DNA of 64,000 nt, taken from contig NC_035790.1 of NCBI RefSeq assembly GCF_001653235.2, forward strand, positions 1 to 64,000, written 5' to 3'. The stretch's first letter is position 1; each line of letters begins with the position of its first letter. The translations under genes and the position numbers were made by a program. Below, in pieces: positions 53,160 through 63,790 of this stretch. Under the pieces are notes generated by a model. It did no database searches. It was given only the letters and a program-made list of their open reading frames with translations, and was not told the origin of the DNA. This DNA comes from Pochonia chlamydosporia 170 (lineage: Eukaryota; Ascomycota; Sordariomycetes; Hypocreales; Clavicipitaceae).

Positions 53160-53870
53160 TCATTTACAGACGAAGGCGTTGATATAGTCCGCCTTGGAAG
53201 CGTCAGGTTAGCTAGCGAATCGGTCCTCTTCGTGGCTCTGCGTGGCAGTAGACTTGTTGTGATATTCCGTATGGCGGCAATGGTGGTTCGGAATTCGGTT
53301 ACCTGTTCATTATGGCATGCCCTACATTTAGTACACTACCCTGTAACCTTCGCATGGTCGTTCACGCTTGGAAGTTCGACTTCAGGCAGGTCTTGCTTGC
53401 AGTTACGGCGGTTGCGGACAGCCTGGAGTATATTATCCTCCATCTGACCGTATATATATTCACGTGTTACTAGGTTGTCTGTGAGGTAGGTATCCTAGGT
53501 CTGAAATAACCAGGGAGGGAGGAAACCGTACCTGCTTACCCAGAGGCAGAGTAACCGGGGAATCTAGGGAGGTAAGTCGACTGCGAGGTGATATGTGAAC
53601 CTATTTATCGTTGGCAGCCTAATAGGTTTGATAGAGTCGACAGAAATGGATGCCGCCGCCACTTAGGTGGTGTACGGAGCACGGGGCTTGTTCGGTCAGA
53701 AGCATGCCCAGAAACCAACAAATCCATTGTATTACTGTGAAGAACAGAGGAACTGAAAGCTCTCGGAGAGCTGGCTAGCTAGTTACATACTCAACGTTCA
53801 GCGGTTTGTGATGCCGCCTTCGTTTAGTGGCGTTATTAAGAGACATCAGCCGTCCGATTCAATTCCGACA
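53160..53870 (-). mobile_element. Possible LTR-retrotransposon 5' end: LTR plus degraded gag
   Basis: On the minus strand, a segment starting TGTCGGAATTGAATCGG (about 53868) runs to TTCTGACCGAACA (about 53692) and looks like an LTR. About 240 bp later an open stretch begins MEDNILQAVRNRRNCKQDLP, with CTKCRACHNEQ after one stop. A gag-like identity is suggested by position and the Cys-rich motif but is not proven. Confidence 0.35.
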
Positions 53871-54082
53871 CGAGTTGAGTACAGGCCAGGCCAATTGACG
53901 AATCAGAAGAGCTTTTATGCTCATTTTTTCTGACCGAATAGGACGCCCTTAGGACGCCCTTCGGGCTGAATACGTAGAGGACATTACGCAAACGGAGTAT
54001 TCTGTTTCCACCACTCGAGCTACTATATAAATTAGTAATACGAGTAGGCGACCTGGCTGTTGGAAAGATTTTAGAAATAGCC

Positions 54083-54345
54083 CTAAGTTTGGAACGGGTG
54101 TCCTTCTTCGCCTAATTTGGCAGTAACCCATTGCATCTTCAACAGCTTCTTCTCTACAATCTCCTCCTTATTTGCCTCCATCTCCTTTACATCCCAATTA
54201 ATCCCCACGCAGCATCCCTTCAGATAGTCAGCTCTTTCCTGCGACAAATACAAAGCCATTATTCCCGGCAACTCAACATGATCCTTCGCAAACGGCTTGA
54301 AGGCCTCCCCCGTCACTGCTGGATAGGCATGGTCAATTTTGTAAG
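54083..54345 (-). pseudogene. Short-chain dehydrogenase C-terminal fragment
   Basis: The minus-strand frame reads AVTGEAFKPFAKDHVELPGI, MALYLSQERADYLKGCCVGI, NWDVKEMEANKEEIVEKKLL, then KLGEEGHPFQT and a stop. The LYLSxxRADYLxGxxxxxNWDVxEM pattern is the C-terminus of fungal NAD(P)-dependent short-chain oxidoreductases. The nucleotide-binding and catalytic parts are missing. Confidence 0.6.
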
Positions 54346-54372
54346 ACGAAGTGTAGGAATGAGTGAATGGAC

Positions 54373-54744
54373 TCACGGTGCGACACCCGTGCGGTGAGAA
54401 AGAACATCTTCGATAGTGACTTGCTCAGTGTAGCTCGCCTCAGACATGACAAAGTCATCCGGTAAGAGGCTGGACATTGTCGTCTCATACGTGACATTAA
54501 GGTATTTCTGGTCATCTCCGACAAGAAGAGCAACCGACGCCGCCGTGAGGGACTTGGAGGCCGACGCAACATCAAAAAGAGTATCGGGCGTCATGAGCTC
54601 CGGGGGATGGAGGTGAACGAGGCCATAGCCAGCAGAGGCAATGGTATGATTTTGCACAATGGCAATGGAAGCACCGGGACAATGGAACTTGTCCAGGAGG
54701 CTTTCGACGTGAGAGACAAATTTTGGAGAGTGAAACAAATCCAT
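54373..54744 (-). pseudogene. Class C beta-lactamase-like serine hydrolase, N-terminal exon
   Basis: From ATG 54744: SLLDKFHCPGASIAIVQNHT, TPDTLFDVASASKSLTAASV (active-site S-x-x-K within SASK), and IEDVLSHRTGVAP. It ends at a donor-like GTGAGT. This is the start of a fungal beta-lactamase/transpeptidase-like hydrolase (PF00144 type). The rest of the enzyme (Tyr and C-terminal motifs) is absent, and a dehydrogenase tail follows instead. No in-frame splice to that tail was found. Confidence 0.65.
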
Positions 54745-55515
54745 GGTGCTTTTGGTTCATGCGTGTATGTGTGATTCTTGTTCTCCCGCCGATATCTTTT
54801 GCAAAACTTGTCATTTTATATTGCTTGTTTGTTATTGAGAATGAGCTGAACTGACACCTCGGAGTCAGTCCAGGCTTCACCGCATGATTGCGGATACAGG
54901 GATACAGTGATGAAAGTGTTGGTTCACCCTGCCTGGATGCACACCTCGGGAACTTGGATGTGACGGAAGTCGTTCCGTATTCGAAGAAGGTGTTTATGGC
55001 ATGTGTTTTGCCGGCAGTATCCGTGAAGTGGTATTAAGGATGCGTCGCTGCTGGATGTTGATTGGACATCTAGGGAAAAGATGGAACCGACTGTGCGAGC
55101 CATGTACCCCGGATTCCCCACATGCCCCGGATTCCCCACATGGACTGTTGTCCACGCTTGCCTGGTTTCAGCGACACGCGCCTTGCCTGCGCACAATTGG
55201 ATTCACTTTATATCAACATGGCCAGCGGTCTAATAATACGGTATAATAAGTGCCACAGTCAATGACAATGGTCCCCACTTGAGCCGGAAGAACTCGGCAT
55301 TGGCTTAACCCCCTCATCCGCTCTGTCAGGGGACATTGCGGCGGCAGTGAAAAGTGGCGCAGCGCGCAGCGATAGAGGGCCCGGGCAGGCTGATGCTCAG
55401 GGCGACATTGTATATATACTTGCGTGTGTGCTACTTCACACCTCTCCATGATTACAGCCTGAAGATTGAGATAATTCACATCATCTGTTAAATAGCTAAT
55501 TAACGAAAAGCAAAG
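54745..55515. other. Intergenic between divergent genes
   Basis: No gene recognised. A short tandem repeat (CCCCGGATTCCCCACATG, two imperfect copies) lies near 55108-55141. It should include the promoter of the transporter at 55516. Confidence 0.4.
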
Positions 55516-57542
55516 ATGGACGTTTCTGAGAAGACTCTCACCAAAACGGTGTCCAACAAGGACAACCAAGTCTCGGACTCGCTGCCTTCAAACCTTGCCG
55601 TCCCGCCACGTCTTCGGCGTCTTCATGACTCTTCAGTTTCTTTTCAGGAGTATCAGTACTATGCTGCCACCACGCGCGCCGAACAGGACCAGATTGAACT
55701 CACCAAGAGGGGCAACGGCATCACTCGATTGTTGTTGCCAAACTTGGAGATGTCCAAGATGAGGGAAGGGTCTGAAAAGGTCAGCGTCAATTACGCGAGT
55801 CTGGAGACGCGCATGACCATCACCGATGAGGAGTGGCTTAATGCGTCGAGGGCCATGAGGACCGCCACTGCCTCCGCTGTATTCTACCTCATCACCACGG
55901 ACATCTTTGGGCCGTTTGGTTTGGGGTACGCGTTTGCTACCACGGGCTGGGCGTATGTACAAGCTTCCTATTTCCACTTTCCAGCCGATAATTCTTGCTA
56001 TGATGCTCCCACCAGCTCCTCACTCGCCCGCCTTCAAAAGAGAATAATCACGCTGACTGACCCTGCTGGATGGTATTTAAAGCCCTGGTACTGTACTTTA
56101 CACTGCCTTCGGGGCCTTCGCCGGATTCTCAGGCTACTTATTGTGGGATTGCTTCATGGGCAAGTACAATCCCCGCCATATTGACGCGAAAATCCAATAG
56201 CACAATGTGACAGTTGAATCTAACATATGCCCAGGCCTCGATTCATACCAATTCCCCATCAAGAATTTCGCAGACATTGGCTTCCGCGTGTACGGCCCCT
56301 GGTGCCGCACTCTATTCAATGTTTTGCAGTCCGTCCAGCTTGTCTGTAATGTGGGTGCCCTCGTCATTTCGAATGGTCAAGCCCTTTCCGAGGCGGTAAA
56401 ATTCAAGCTATGCTACGCCGTGTGTTGCCTTGTCCTGGCTGTCGCGGGCTTTGTTCTTGGTCAAGTTCGCACCTTACAACGCTTTACTTGGCTGGCTAAT
56501 GCTGCCCTTTGGATAAACCTACTCATCATGTTCATTACCATGGGCGCCGCCGCTCACTCCCCCCCTCTTTATTCCGCGTCTGCACTGTCTGCAGGCTCAG
56601 CAGTTGACCCAAAACTTGTCGCCCCCGTCGATGGCACTTACCCACCAGTTCAGCATAGCGTTGGTCTTCCGAACACCAGCGACTTTGCGGGATCACTTAC
56701 CGGCGCAATGCAAGCTGTTTATTCATACGGCGGGTGCATGATTTTCCTAGAATTTATGGCTGAGTCTCGGCGGCCCCGTGACTTCTTAAAGGGAATGTGG
56801 AGTGCGCAGATTTTCATTTACGTCTGCTACATGCTCTATGGGCTTTTCATGTATGCCTATCAAGGGCAGTACGTGCAGACGCCATCATACCTCGGCATAT
56901 CTGGTTATGAACTGCAGACAACTGCGAATTCCCTGGCCATTATTACGGCTCTGATCTCTGCTGCATTGTACAGCAATATCGGGATTAAATGTCAGCAAGT
57001 GTGCAACAATCCCAGCGAGATACGTACCCGTGCTAACATTCTACTCTGCCTCAGTACTCTATAATAGCATCCTCGTTGAGATTTTTCGCGCTCCACCACT
57101 AGAGAAGAAAGGTTCTAACCTCATATGGATGAGTCTCGTTCCCATTTACTGGTCCATAGCGTATATCATTGCCGCGGCTATTCCAGCTTTTGCTGGCTTT
57201 ACTTCCATTGTCGCAGCGACTTGCATTCTCCAGTTCACGTATACTTTCCCGCCTTTGTTGCACCTTGGATATCAAATCCAACTGGCGGCTATGCAGGACG
57301 AGGACGGTTTTGATCCCGCCACGGGTGAGGTTAGGTCTCAAGATAAAGGGATCAAGCGCTGGATTAGGGGATTCTTCTCTAATCGCTGGCATATGAACGT
57401 GCTTAACCTGCTATACTTTCTTGGAGCCGTCACGCTTGGGGCGCTTGGCATTTATTCTTCGGTAAAGACGCTAATAGCTGCGTACGCAGTTCCTCAACTA
57501 AATGCATTCGGGTGCAAATCTCCGTTGGATCTCTCTGCTTGA
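55516..57542 (+). CDS. Amino-acid transporter, AAAP/Aa_trans family, four exons
   Basis: Exons 55516-55952, 56083-56159, 56235-56990 and 57055-57542, total 585 residues; phases fit. Introns 1 and 3 are GT-AG. Intron 2 (56160-56234) fits only as GC-AG: G|GCAAGT to CCAG, joining CFM to GLDSYQFPIKN. The N-terminal cytosolic region is about 120 residues. Membrane segments include FYLITTDIFGPFGLGYAFAT, TVLYTAFGAFAGFSGYLLW, LCYAVCCLVLAVAGFVLG, MIFLEFMAESRRP (half-helix typical of the family), SLAIITALISAALYSNIGIK, and C-terminal helices to FLGAVTLGALGIYSS. This matches fungal AVT-like transporters that move neutral amino acids across plasma or vacuolar membranes. Substrate not inferable. Intact. 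Confidence 0.9.
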
Positions 57543-57823
57543 GCTTTGGCTCTGACCGGGCGCTTCTGGCCTGGTTTGATTGTATAAGCTGGTGGTTGCT
57601 ATGGCAGAATATTTGACGCAGCCGCAAATTGCACGCAGCTGCCTTCTTGATTAGTTGGAGGCTCCTTTTCCACATTAAGGCTGGCTTGGGTCAGTGCTGC
57701 ATTCACGACTCAATACTCACTATGACCTCGTATTGAGAAGGATCAACATTGAGGAAGTGCATATTGAGTATTGGAGTATTGAATATTGAAGATATTGAGA
57801 AACCATGGATTACTAAGCCTCTC
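57543..57823. other. Intergenic, TATTGA-rich
   Basis: Transporter 3' flank then a stretch with many TATTGAG/TATTGAA motifs (57715-57800). No gene. Confidence 0.4.
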
Positions 57824-57832
57824 TCCTTACCT

Positions 57833-60704
57833 GGCGGCCCCTACAGAGGCGCCCGGGCGCGCATTTAGAATTGCGCGCCCTGCTGACTAACTATTTGCGC
57901 GCCCCCCCTTCCATACGCGCAACAAGGCATGTAGCTGCTGCCTGCACAGTTCCGTCATGGCCCAAGCAGTATTCCCTGATGACGTGCTCCCATCGGAGGG
58001 TGTATACGATTCACGCGCATCACTCCTTGCCGCTATAAATTCCTGGGCAAAGCCCAGAGGCTACGCCTTTACCACCGGAAAATCTTCCAAGACTCCAAAT
58101 GGCCGTGTTAAAGTTGTTTTTGCTTGTGATCGGAATAAGCCTCCACCAAGCACATTAATCGAACGAAAACGCCGGACATGTAGCCGCGGAACAGGGTGCG
58201 AGTTCTCAGTGCTCGCGAAAGAATCCCTAGACGGGGCCTCTTGGGTCCTGAGCCATCGACAAGGCCAACAATACGTGCTACACAACCACCCGCCAAGCGA
58301 AGACCCATCTGCACACCCATCACATCGCCAGCTTAGCGAGAAAGATATTCAAGATATCTCAAATCTTACTGCCTCTGGAGCTGCGCCTCGCGAAATCAGG
58401 ACCTATCTCCACAACAATTCCAATACTCTTGCAACTCAGAAAGATGTATACAATCAGATTGGAGCTGCAAGGAGGGATCTACGCGAGGGCCAGAGCAGCA
58501 TACAGGCACTAGTCAACCGATTGCATGAGGAGGGGTTCTGGTGCCAGATCCGGTTGGATTCAGATAATCGGGTTACGGCAATCTTTTTTGCCCATCCGGA
58601 CTCTATTGCATACCTCCAATGTAATCCCGATGTCCTGCTACTAGACTGTACCTACAAGACAAATAAGCACAGTATGCCACTTCTTGACATGGTTGGCGTT
58701 GATGCTTGCGAGCGATCTTTCTGTGTTGCTTTTGCCTTTCTCTCCGGAGAGACAGAAGACGACTACTTATGGGCATTGCAACATCTCAGATCGCTCTATC
58801 AGCGTGACCTTCCTTCCGTTGTTTTGACAGATCGATGCCAAGCCGCGATCAATGCTGCAGCAACCTCGTTCCCTTTGTCCAAGGGTCTGCTTTGCACTTG
58901 GCACGTCAATAAGGCGGTGTTACAGCATTGCCGGCCGGCTTTTCTGACTGACAAGAACCAGGGAGAGAAGAGGTGGGATGAGTTCTACGCATTCTGGCAT
59001 TCAATTGTAGCCTCACCGAATGAAACGATATTTCAAGAGCGTCTGACTTCATTTGAGCGTAAATATGCTAAGAATTATACAGAAGCAGTGGGATATATCA
59101 GGACAACCTGGCTTGACCCGTTTAAAGAGAGGATCGTCAGAGCATGGGTCGACAAACACTTACACTTTGGCAATGTGGCTACCTCAAGGCAGGTGGCTTA
59201 TGGAATGATAGAAGATGGAGTGACTAATTCATCTCCCAGGGCCGAAGGAATCCATTCATTGATCAAAGCACATATTAAGATATCCACCTTGGATCTCTTT
59301 GATGTTTGGCAAGCCATGAGACCTGCTGTAACAAATCAGCTGAAGGAGCTGAAGTATATGCGGGCTTCTCAGCAAGTATCAATGCCACTAGACGTCTCTG
59401 GAGTGTTGTTCGAGGCAGTAAGGGGCTGGGTGTCCCATAAGGCATTGCGTAAAGTACTAGAACAACGGCAATTGCTTTCAAAGCCACTCAAAGCTGCCTG
59501 TACTAAGACCTTCACATCTTCATTTGGACTGCCGTGTGTTCATACTCTGAAGAGGCTTGAGGAAGAAGGCCGAACCCTCTCGCTACAGCACTTTCATCCC
59601 CACTGGCACTTAAAGCGAGATGTATCTCAGCCACAGCCAATGCTAGAGCCTAGAGCAGTGTCAAGTCAGTTTAACCGGAGGCGCAATCGGTCAGTGACAA
59701 GTACAAGGCGAGAGCCTAGCGCATTCGAAGCGATTCAAGAAACAATGCGGCCAAAGGCGCAACCTACATGCAGCAGATGCCACGCATTGGGTCACATCAT
59801 GACTTCGAAGGCATGCCCTCTGCGATATGAAGAGCTCTTCCAGGTATCAGAACAAGCTACAGAAGTGGCGGCACAGATAACGCAGACGATATCAGCTGCA
59901 ACAGTGGCACCAGCAGCCACAGAGACAACTTCAGTTCAGGCCGCTGTAGGTCAGGTAGAGGCAGATCTGACGACAGCAGTTCAAGTACTGGCGGGCCACA
60001 CAGGAGAGGGCCAGATAGAGACAGTCCAGGAGTTGGACGGATTGGTAGATCATGCGGCGGCAAGCCAGACATCTACAATTGAGGAAGTTGCAGACTGCAT
60101 CGTGGTCGTCCAGACAGTGGCAGACCAGGTTGCAGCGGCAGAGACGATGGCAGCGCCAGAGCTGAGATACGACGACCCGCGAGCCATTCACCACAGATAT
60201 GTTGAAGCTAGACAAGCTTGGTACAATGCGCAGCCTCGGGGCAGTATTAAAACTAACCAGCAGTATCGGAAGGCAATGGGTCTGCCTCAACGGTACGATA
60301 AAGTAAGCTACAAGTGGTGTCTTGATTGGAAACAGATGGGCAAGCAACGTATGATGCAGAGAGGCCCCAGAGAGTGGACTAAGGAGGAGATGATGGCGTA
60401 TCTTGATTGGAGCAGGGCAGAGGAGGTTCGTGTTGAGGCACTGGTAGCGGCTGAGATGGAAGGCGAACCCTTCTCTAACAGAAGAGGTATGCGTGAGATC
60501 TGGGAGGCAGCGGCAGCGGATTGTGATGCACAACAGGCATTGTACTTAGGTCAGTAGGTAGGGTAACACGAAACCGATCACTAAAAAATCACTGGGCCGC
60601 AGCCTTACTTTGCTGCAGCTGTGCGTGAGGAGGGGCGCGCAAATAGTTAGTCAGCAGGGCGCGCAATTCTAAATGCGCGCCCGGGCGCCTCTGTAGGGGC
60701 CGCC
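57833..60704 (+). mobile_element. Hop-like MULE transposon, MULE-1
   Basis: A 2,872-bp element with 73-bp inverted repeats (57833-57905 and 60632-60704, begin GGCGGCCCCTACAGAGGCGC read inward) that match throughout by eye. It is flanked by TCCTTACCT at 57824-57832 and 60705-60713, a 9-bp target duplication as in Mutator-like elements. It carries one transposase and is immediately followed by a different MULE that uses the same 9-mer. Confidence 0.95.
57957..60557 (+). CDS. MULE transposase, MULE-1
   Basis: An 866-codon open frame. The N-terminal FAR1/WRKY-like zinc-binding region includes YDSRASLLAAINSWAKPRGY, FACDRN and a CxHNHPPS-type end (VLHNHPP). The MULE core has LLLDCTYKTNKHSMPLLDMV (first Asp), VVLTDRC (second Asp) and LCTWHVNKAVL. 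A CCHC-like knuckle, CSRCHALGHIMTSKACPLR, follows; the C-terminal block has TNQQYRKAMGLPQRYDKVSY and EWTKEEMMAYLDWS. A 51-bp stretch (59189-59239) with GC...AG ends matches the position of an obligatory intron in MULE-2. Splicing it gives TSR-AEG, the conserved third acidic motif, and an 849-residue protein; retention keeps the frame too. Confidence 0.92.
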   Translation: MAQAVFPDDVLPSEGVYDSRASLLAAINSWAKPRGYAFTTGKSSKTPNGRVKVVFACDRNKPPPSTLIERKRRTCSRGTGCEFSVLAKESLDGASWVLSHRQGQQYVLHNHPPSEDPSAHPSHRQLSEKDIQDISNLTASGAAPREIRTYLHNNSNTLATQKDVYNQIGAARRDLREGQSSIQALVNRLHEEGFWCQIRLDSDNRVTAIFFAHPDSIAYLQCNPDVLLLDCTYKTNKHSMPLLDMVGVDACERSFCVAFAFLSGETEDDYLWALQHLRSLYQRDLPSVVLTDRCQAAINAAATSFPLSKGLLCTWHVNKAVLQHCRPAFLTDKNQGEKRWDEFYAFWHSIVASPNETIFQERLTSFERKYAKNYTEAVGYIRTTWLDPFKERIVRAWVDKHLHFGNVATSRQVAYGMIEDGVTNSSPRAEGIHSLIKAHIKISTLDLFDVWQAMRPAVTNQLKELKYMRASQQVSMPLDVSGVLFEAVRGWVSHKALRKVLEQRQLLSKPLKAACTKTFTSSFGLPCVHTLKRLEEEGRTLSLQHFHPHWHLKRDVSQPQPMLEPRAVSSQFNRRRNRSVTSTRREPSAFEAIQETMRPKAQPTCSRCHALGHIMTSKACPLRYEELFQVSEQATEVAAQITQTISAATVAPAATETTSVQAAVGQVEADLTTAVQVLAGHTGEGQIETVQELDGLVDHAAASQTSTIEEVADCIVVVQTVADQVAAAETMAAPELRYDDPRAIHHRYVEARQAWYNAQPRGSIKTNQQYRKAMGLPQRYDKVSYKWCLDWKQMGKQRMMQRGPREWTKEEMMAYLDWSRAEEVRVEALVAAEMEGEPFSNRRGMREIWEAAAADCDAQQALYLGQ

Positions 60705-60713
60705 TCCTTACCT

Positions 60714-63700
60714 GGCGACTGATACATGGGCGCCCGGGCGCCCATTTATCCTTGGGCGCCTGGGCGCGCAACTGACTAATCACCGCTCAGGGTGCTTTCT
60801 TATTGGCGCATCTAACACGCGCCTTGCAGGCGCCATACAAGTAAACATCTCCAATTACGGATCAGAAATGGCCGAGGATACTTTCATGGAAGATGCCCTT
60901 CCGCGCGAAGGCATTTACGAATCACGCGAGGCTCTTCTCGAGGACATTAATTCCTGGGCGAAACCCCGTGGCTATGCATTTACAACTGGAAAGTCCACTA
61001 AGACTCCAAGTGGGCGAGTTAAAGTTGTCTACGCATGTGACAGAAACAAAAAACCACCTGGCTCATCTGAGGGACGAGTACGCCGTACTTCAAGTCGAAG
61101 AACGGGCTGTAAGTTCTCGGTTCTAGCTAAGCAATCGCTAGATGGAAGTACATGGGTTCTAACCCATCGACCAGATGCAGAATGCGCTAGGCACAACCAT
61201 CCACCAAGCGCGGACCCATCTGCCCACCCTGCACATCGAAGATTTGAAGAACAAGATGCTATGACTGTGTCGAAACTTGCGATATCAGGCACTGCTCCGC
61301 GAGAAATAGGAAGCTACCTTCACAAACATTCTGACACCCTCGCGACGCAGCGAGATATATACAATCGGATCGCGGCAACAAGGAGAAATCTGCGTGAAGG
61401 CCAGAGTAGCATCCAGGCATTAGTTGACCAATTACAAAGAGAAGGCTTCTCGTGCCGAGTTCGACTGGACCCAGACAATCGATTAACGGCTATCTTCTTT
61501 GCTCATCCCGATTCCATTGCATATCTTCAGTGCAATCCAGACGTGTTGCTTCTTGACTGCACTTATAAGACAAACAAACATCACATGCCACTACTTGACA
61601 TGGTTGGGGTTGACTCCTGTCAACGATCCTTCTGCATAGCATTTGCCTTTCTTTTGGGTGAAACTGAGGAGGACTATTCGTGGGCATTGGAAAACCTTAG
61701 GTCCCTCTATCAGCGCGATCTTCCCTCTGTTATATTGACAGACAGGTGCCTTGCGGCAATGAATGCTGCCGCAATTTGGTTTTCTGCGTCTAAACCCCTG
61801 CTTTGCTTATGGCATGTGAACAAGGCGGTACTTCAATACTGCCGGCCATTTTTTGTATCGAAGGGTGGTCAAGCAACAAACGAGGCAGAGGAAGAGGCAT
61901 GGAATGTATTCTACGCTTCTTGGCATTTAATTGTGGCTTCCCCAAACGAGAAAATATTTAAAGAGCGCTTGGCGAAGTTTGAGCAGCAGTATGGCGATAA
62001 GCATCCCGAGTCGGTGGGATATATCAGAATGTATTGGCTTGACCCGTACAAGGAGATGATTGTTAAAGCATGGGTGGATAAACACTTGCACTTTGGCAAC
62101 GTGGCCACCTCAAGGCAGGTGCAATGTGGAGTTTAGCGCTGGATAGAAACTAATGTGTATTCTTTAGGGCTGAAGGTATCCATTCATTGATTAAGTCGTA
62201 CATCAAGATGTCCACGTTTGACCTCTTTGACGTGTGGCAGGCGATAAAGCATGCTATTACAAACCAGCTGAAAGAACTAAAACACCTACAAGCATCTCAG
62301 CAGCTACGCATTCCTCTAGATGTCTCGGGAGTATTATTTGAGGCCGTTCGAGGTTGGGTTTCCTGGCAAGCTCTGCGCAAAGTGCAAGACCAGCGGCAAC
62401 TACTCCAAAAGCCACCTAGAGCTACTTGTAGCCAGACTTTTACGGCTTCGCAGGGTCTGCCATGTTCCCATACACTACAGCAGCTAGAAGAACAGAGTTG
62501 GAGTCTCTCTCTTGAGCATTTCCATCCACATTGGCATTTGAAACGTGATGTCGCTCAGCCGCGGCCGATTTTGGAACCAGAGCAACGGATAAACCAAGTA
62601 AAACCGAAACTCACTCAGCCAGTAACAAGCACACGCCGCGAGCCGTGTGGTTTCGAGCGAATTGAGGAAGGACAAAGAGCTCCTAGTAAATGTAGCAGAT
62701 GCCACACGCTTGGTCATATAATGACCTCAAGAGCGTGCCCCCTAAGGTTTAAAGGGTTAGCACCGCAAATCGCTCAGGCGCCGGAGCCTAAGGCAAAGCT
62801 TTCCACTGGCACAAATCCTACAGTGACTCCAAATGCTGTTTTAGTTGATCTTACTGCATGCGATTCGGCAGCAGGGCATGCGACTCCTTCAATTGCTAGG
62901 GATACATCGCCTTCTAAAACTCACCAGGGCTTGCTTTCAGTCGTACCGACGTTATTGGTATCTTCACCTCCCGTGCTGGATATGTCAACTGCTTCTGACT
63001 ATCCCATGATGGCTTCTAACCCGAAGCAGCCTTTACCAACGTCTACGGACAAGGAAGCGCTCCAGAAGGAGCCTTTAATTCGTCAAGCACCTGCGCAACC
63101 CCGGCAGCAATACGATTCTCCAGAGGCCATTTATGCGCGATATATCTCCGCAAGAAGTACATGGTATGAGGCGCAACCTGCTGGCAGCATCAGAACCAAT
63201 CAGCAATATCGGAAGGCCATGGGGCTTCCACAAAGATATAATAGGCAAAGTTATAACTGGTGCCTAGACTACAAACAAATGTCCAAGCGGTGCATCAATA
63301 CAGCGGGGTCTAGGGAATGGACGAGAGAGGAGATGATGGCGTATTTAGATTGGAGCAAGGCGGAAGACGAACGCATTGAGGCTGTAGTAACAAAAGAGCT
63401 GCATAATAGCCCCTTAGCGGGGAAGAGGAGAGGGATGAAAGACATATGGAGAAGCGTAGAAAGGGATAGTAAAGAGCAGCAGGAGTTACACTCAAGGGCG
63501 AGTGAGGTAGGCGAGTGTATAGTGGTAAAGCCATAAGTACATCAGCCAAAAAAAAAATTAATATTGTAGCGCAGTACTATACTAGCTAGGTTGTACAATT
63601 TGTGGTTAGTTGCTTTTGTCGTTAAAGTTAATTTAGGTATGTTATTCAACGACATCCAGTGCCATCTGCAAGGCGCGTGTTAGATGCGCCAATGAGAAAG

Positions 63701-63781
63701 CACCCTGAGCGGTGATTAGTCAGTTGCGCGCCCAGGCGCCCAAGGATAAATGGGCGCCCGGGCGCCCATGTATCAGTCGCC
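60714..63781 (+). mobile_element. Hop-like MULE transposon, MULE-2
   Basis: A 3,068-bp element with 116-bp inverted repeats (60714-60829 and 63666-63781) that differ at about one position. The repeats include the palindrome ATGGGCGCCCGGGCGCCCAT. It is flanked by TCCTTACCT at 60705-60713 and 63782-63790. The left duplication is shared with MULE-1. Its termini differ from MULE-1 beyond the first few bases, so the two are separate families. Confidence 0.95.
60868..63536 (+). CDS. MULE transposase, MULE-2, with a GC-AG intron
   Basis: Exons 60868-62114 and 62168-63536 give 871 residues. The 53-bp intron (62115-62167) starts GCAGGT and ends CTTTAG, with branch-like ACTAAT. It contains an in-frame stop, so it must be spliced. 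No GT donor gives the correct frame, while GC-AG joins NVATSR to AEGIHSLIK. Landmarks: SREALLEDINSWAKPRGYAF, LLLDCTYKTNKHHMPLLDMV, VILTDRC, LWHVNKAVLQYC, the knuckle CSRCHTLGHIMTSRACPLR, and TNQQYRKAMGLPQRYNRQSY with EWTREEMMAYLDWS. Clearly homologous to MULE-1 (roughly two-thirds identical by eye in the core), but the linker before the C-terminal block differs. Confidence 0.92.
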
Positions 63782-63790
63782 TCCTTACCT

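Noticed and set aside
53142..53447. Plus-strand 101-residue protein
   Set aside because: The minus strand reads as a more plausible gag-like sequence; the plus frame has no family features.
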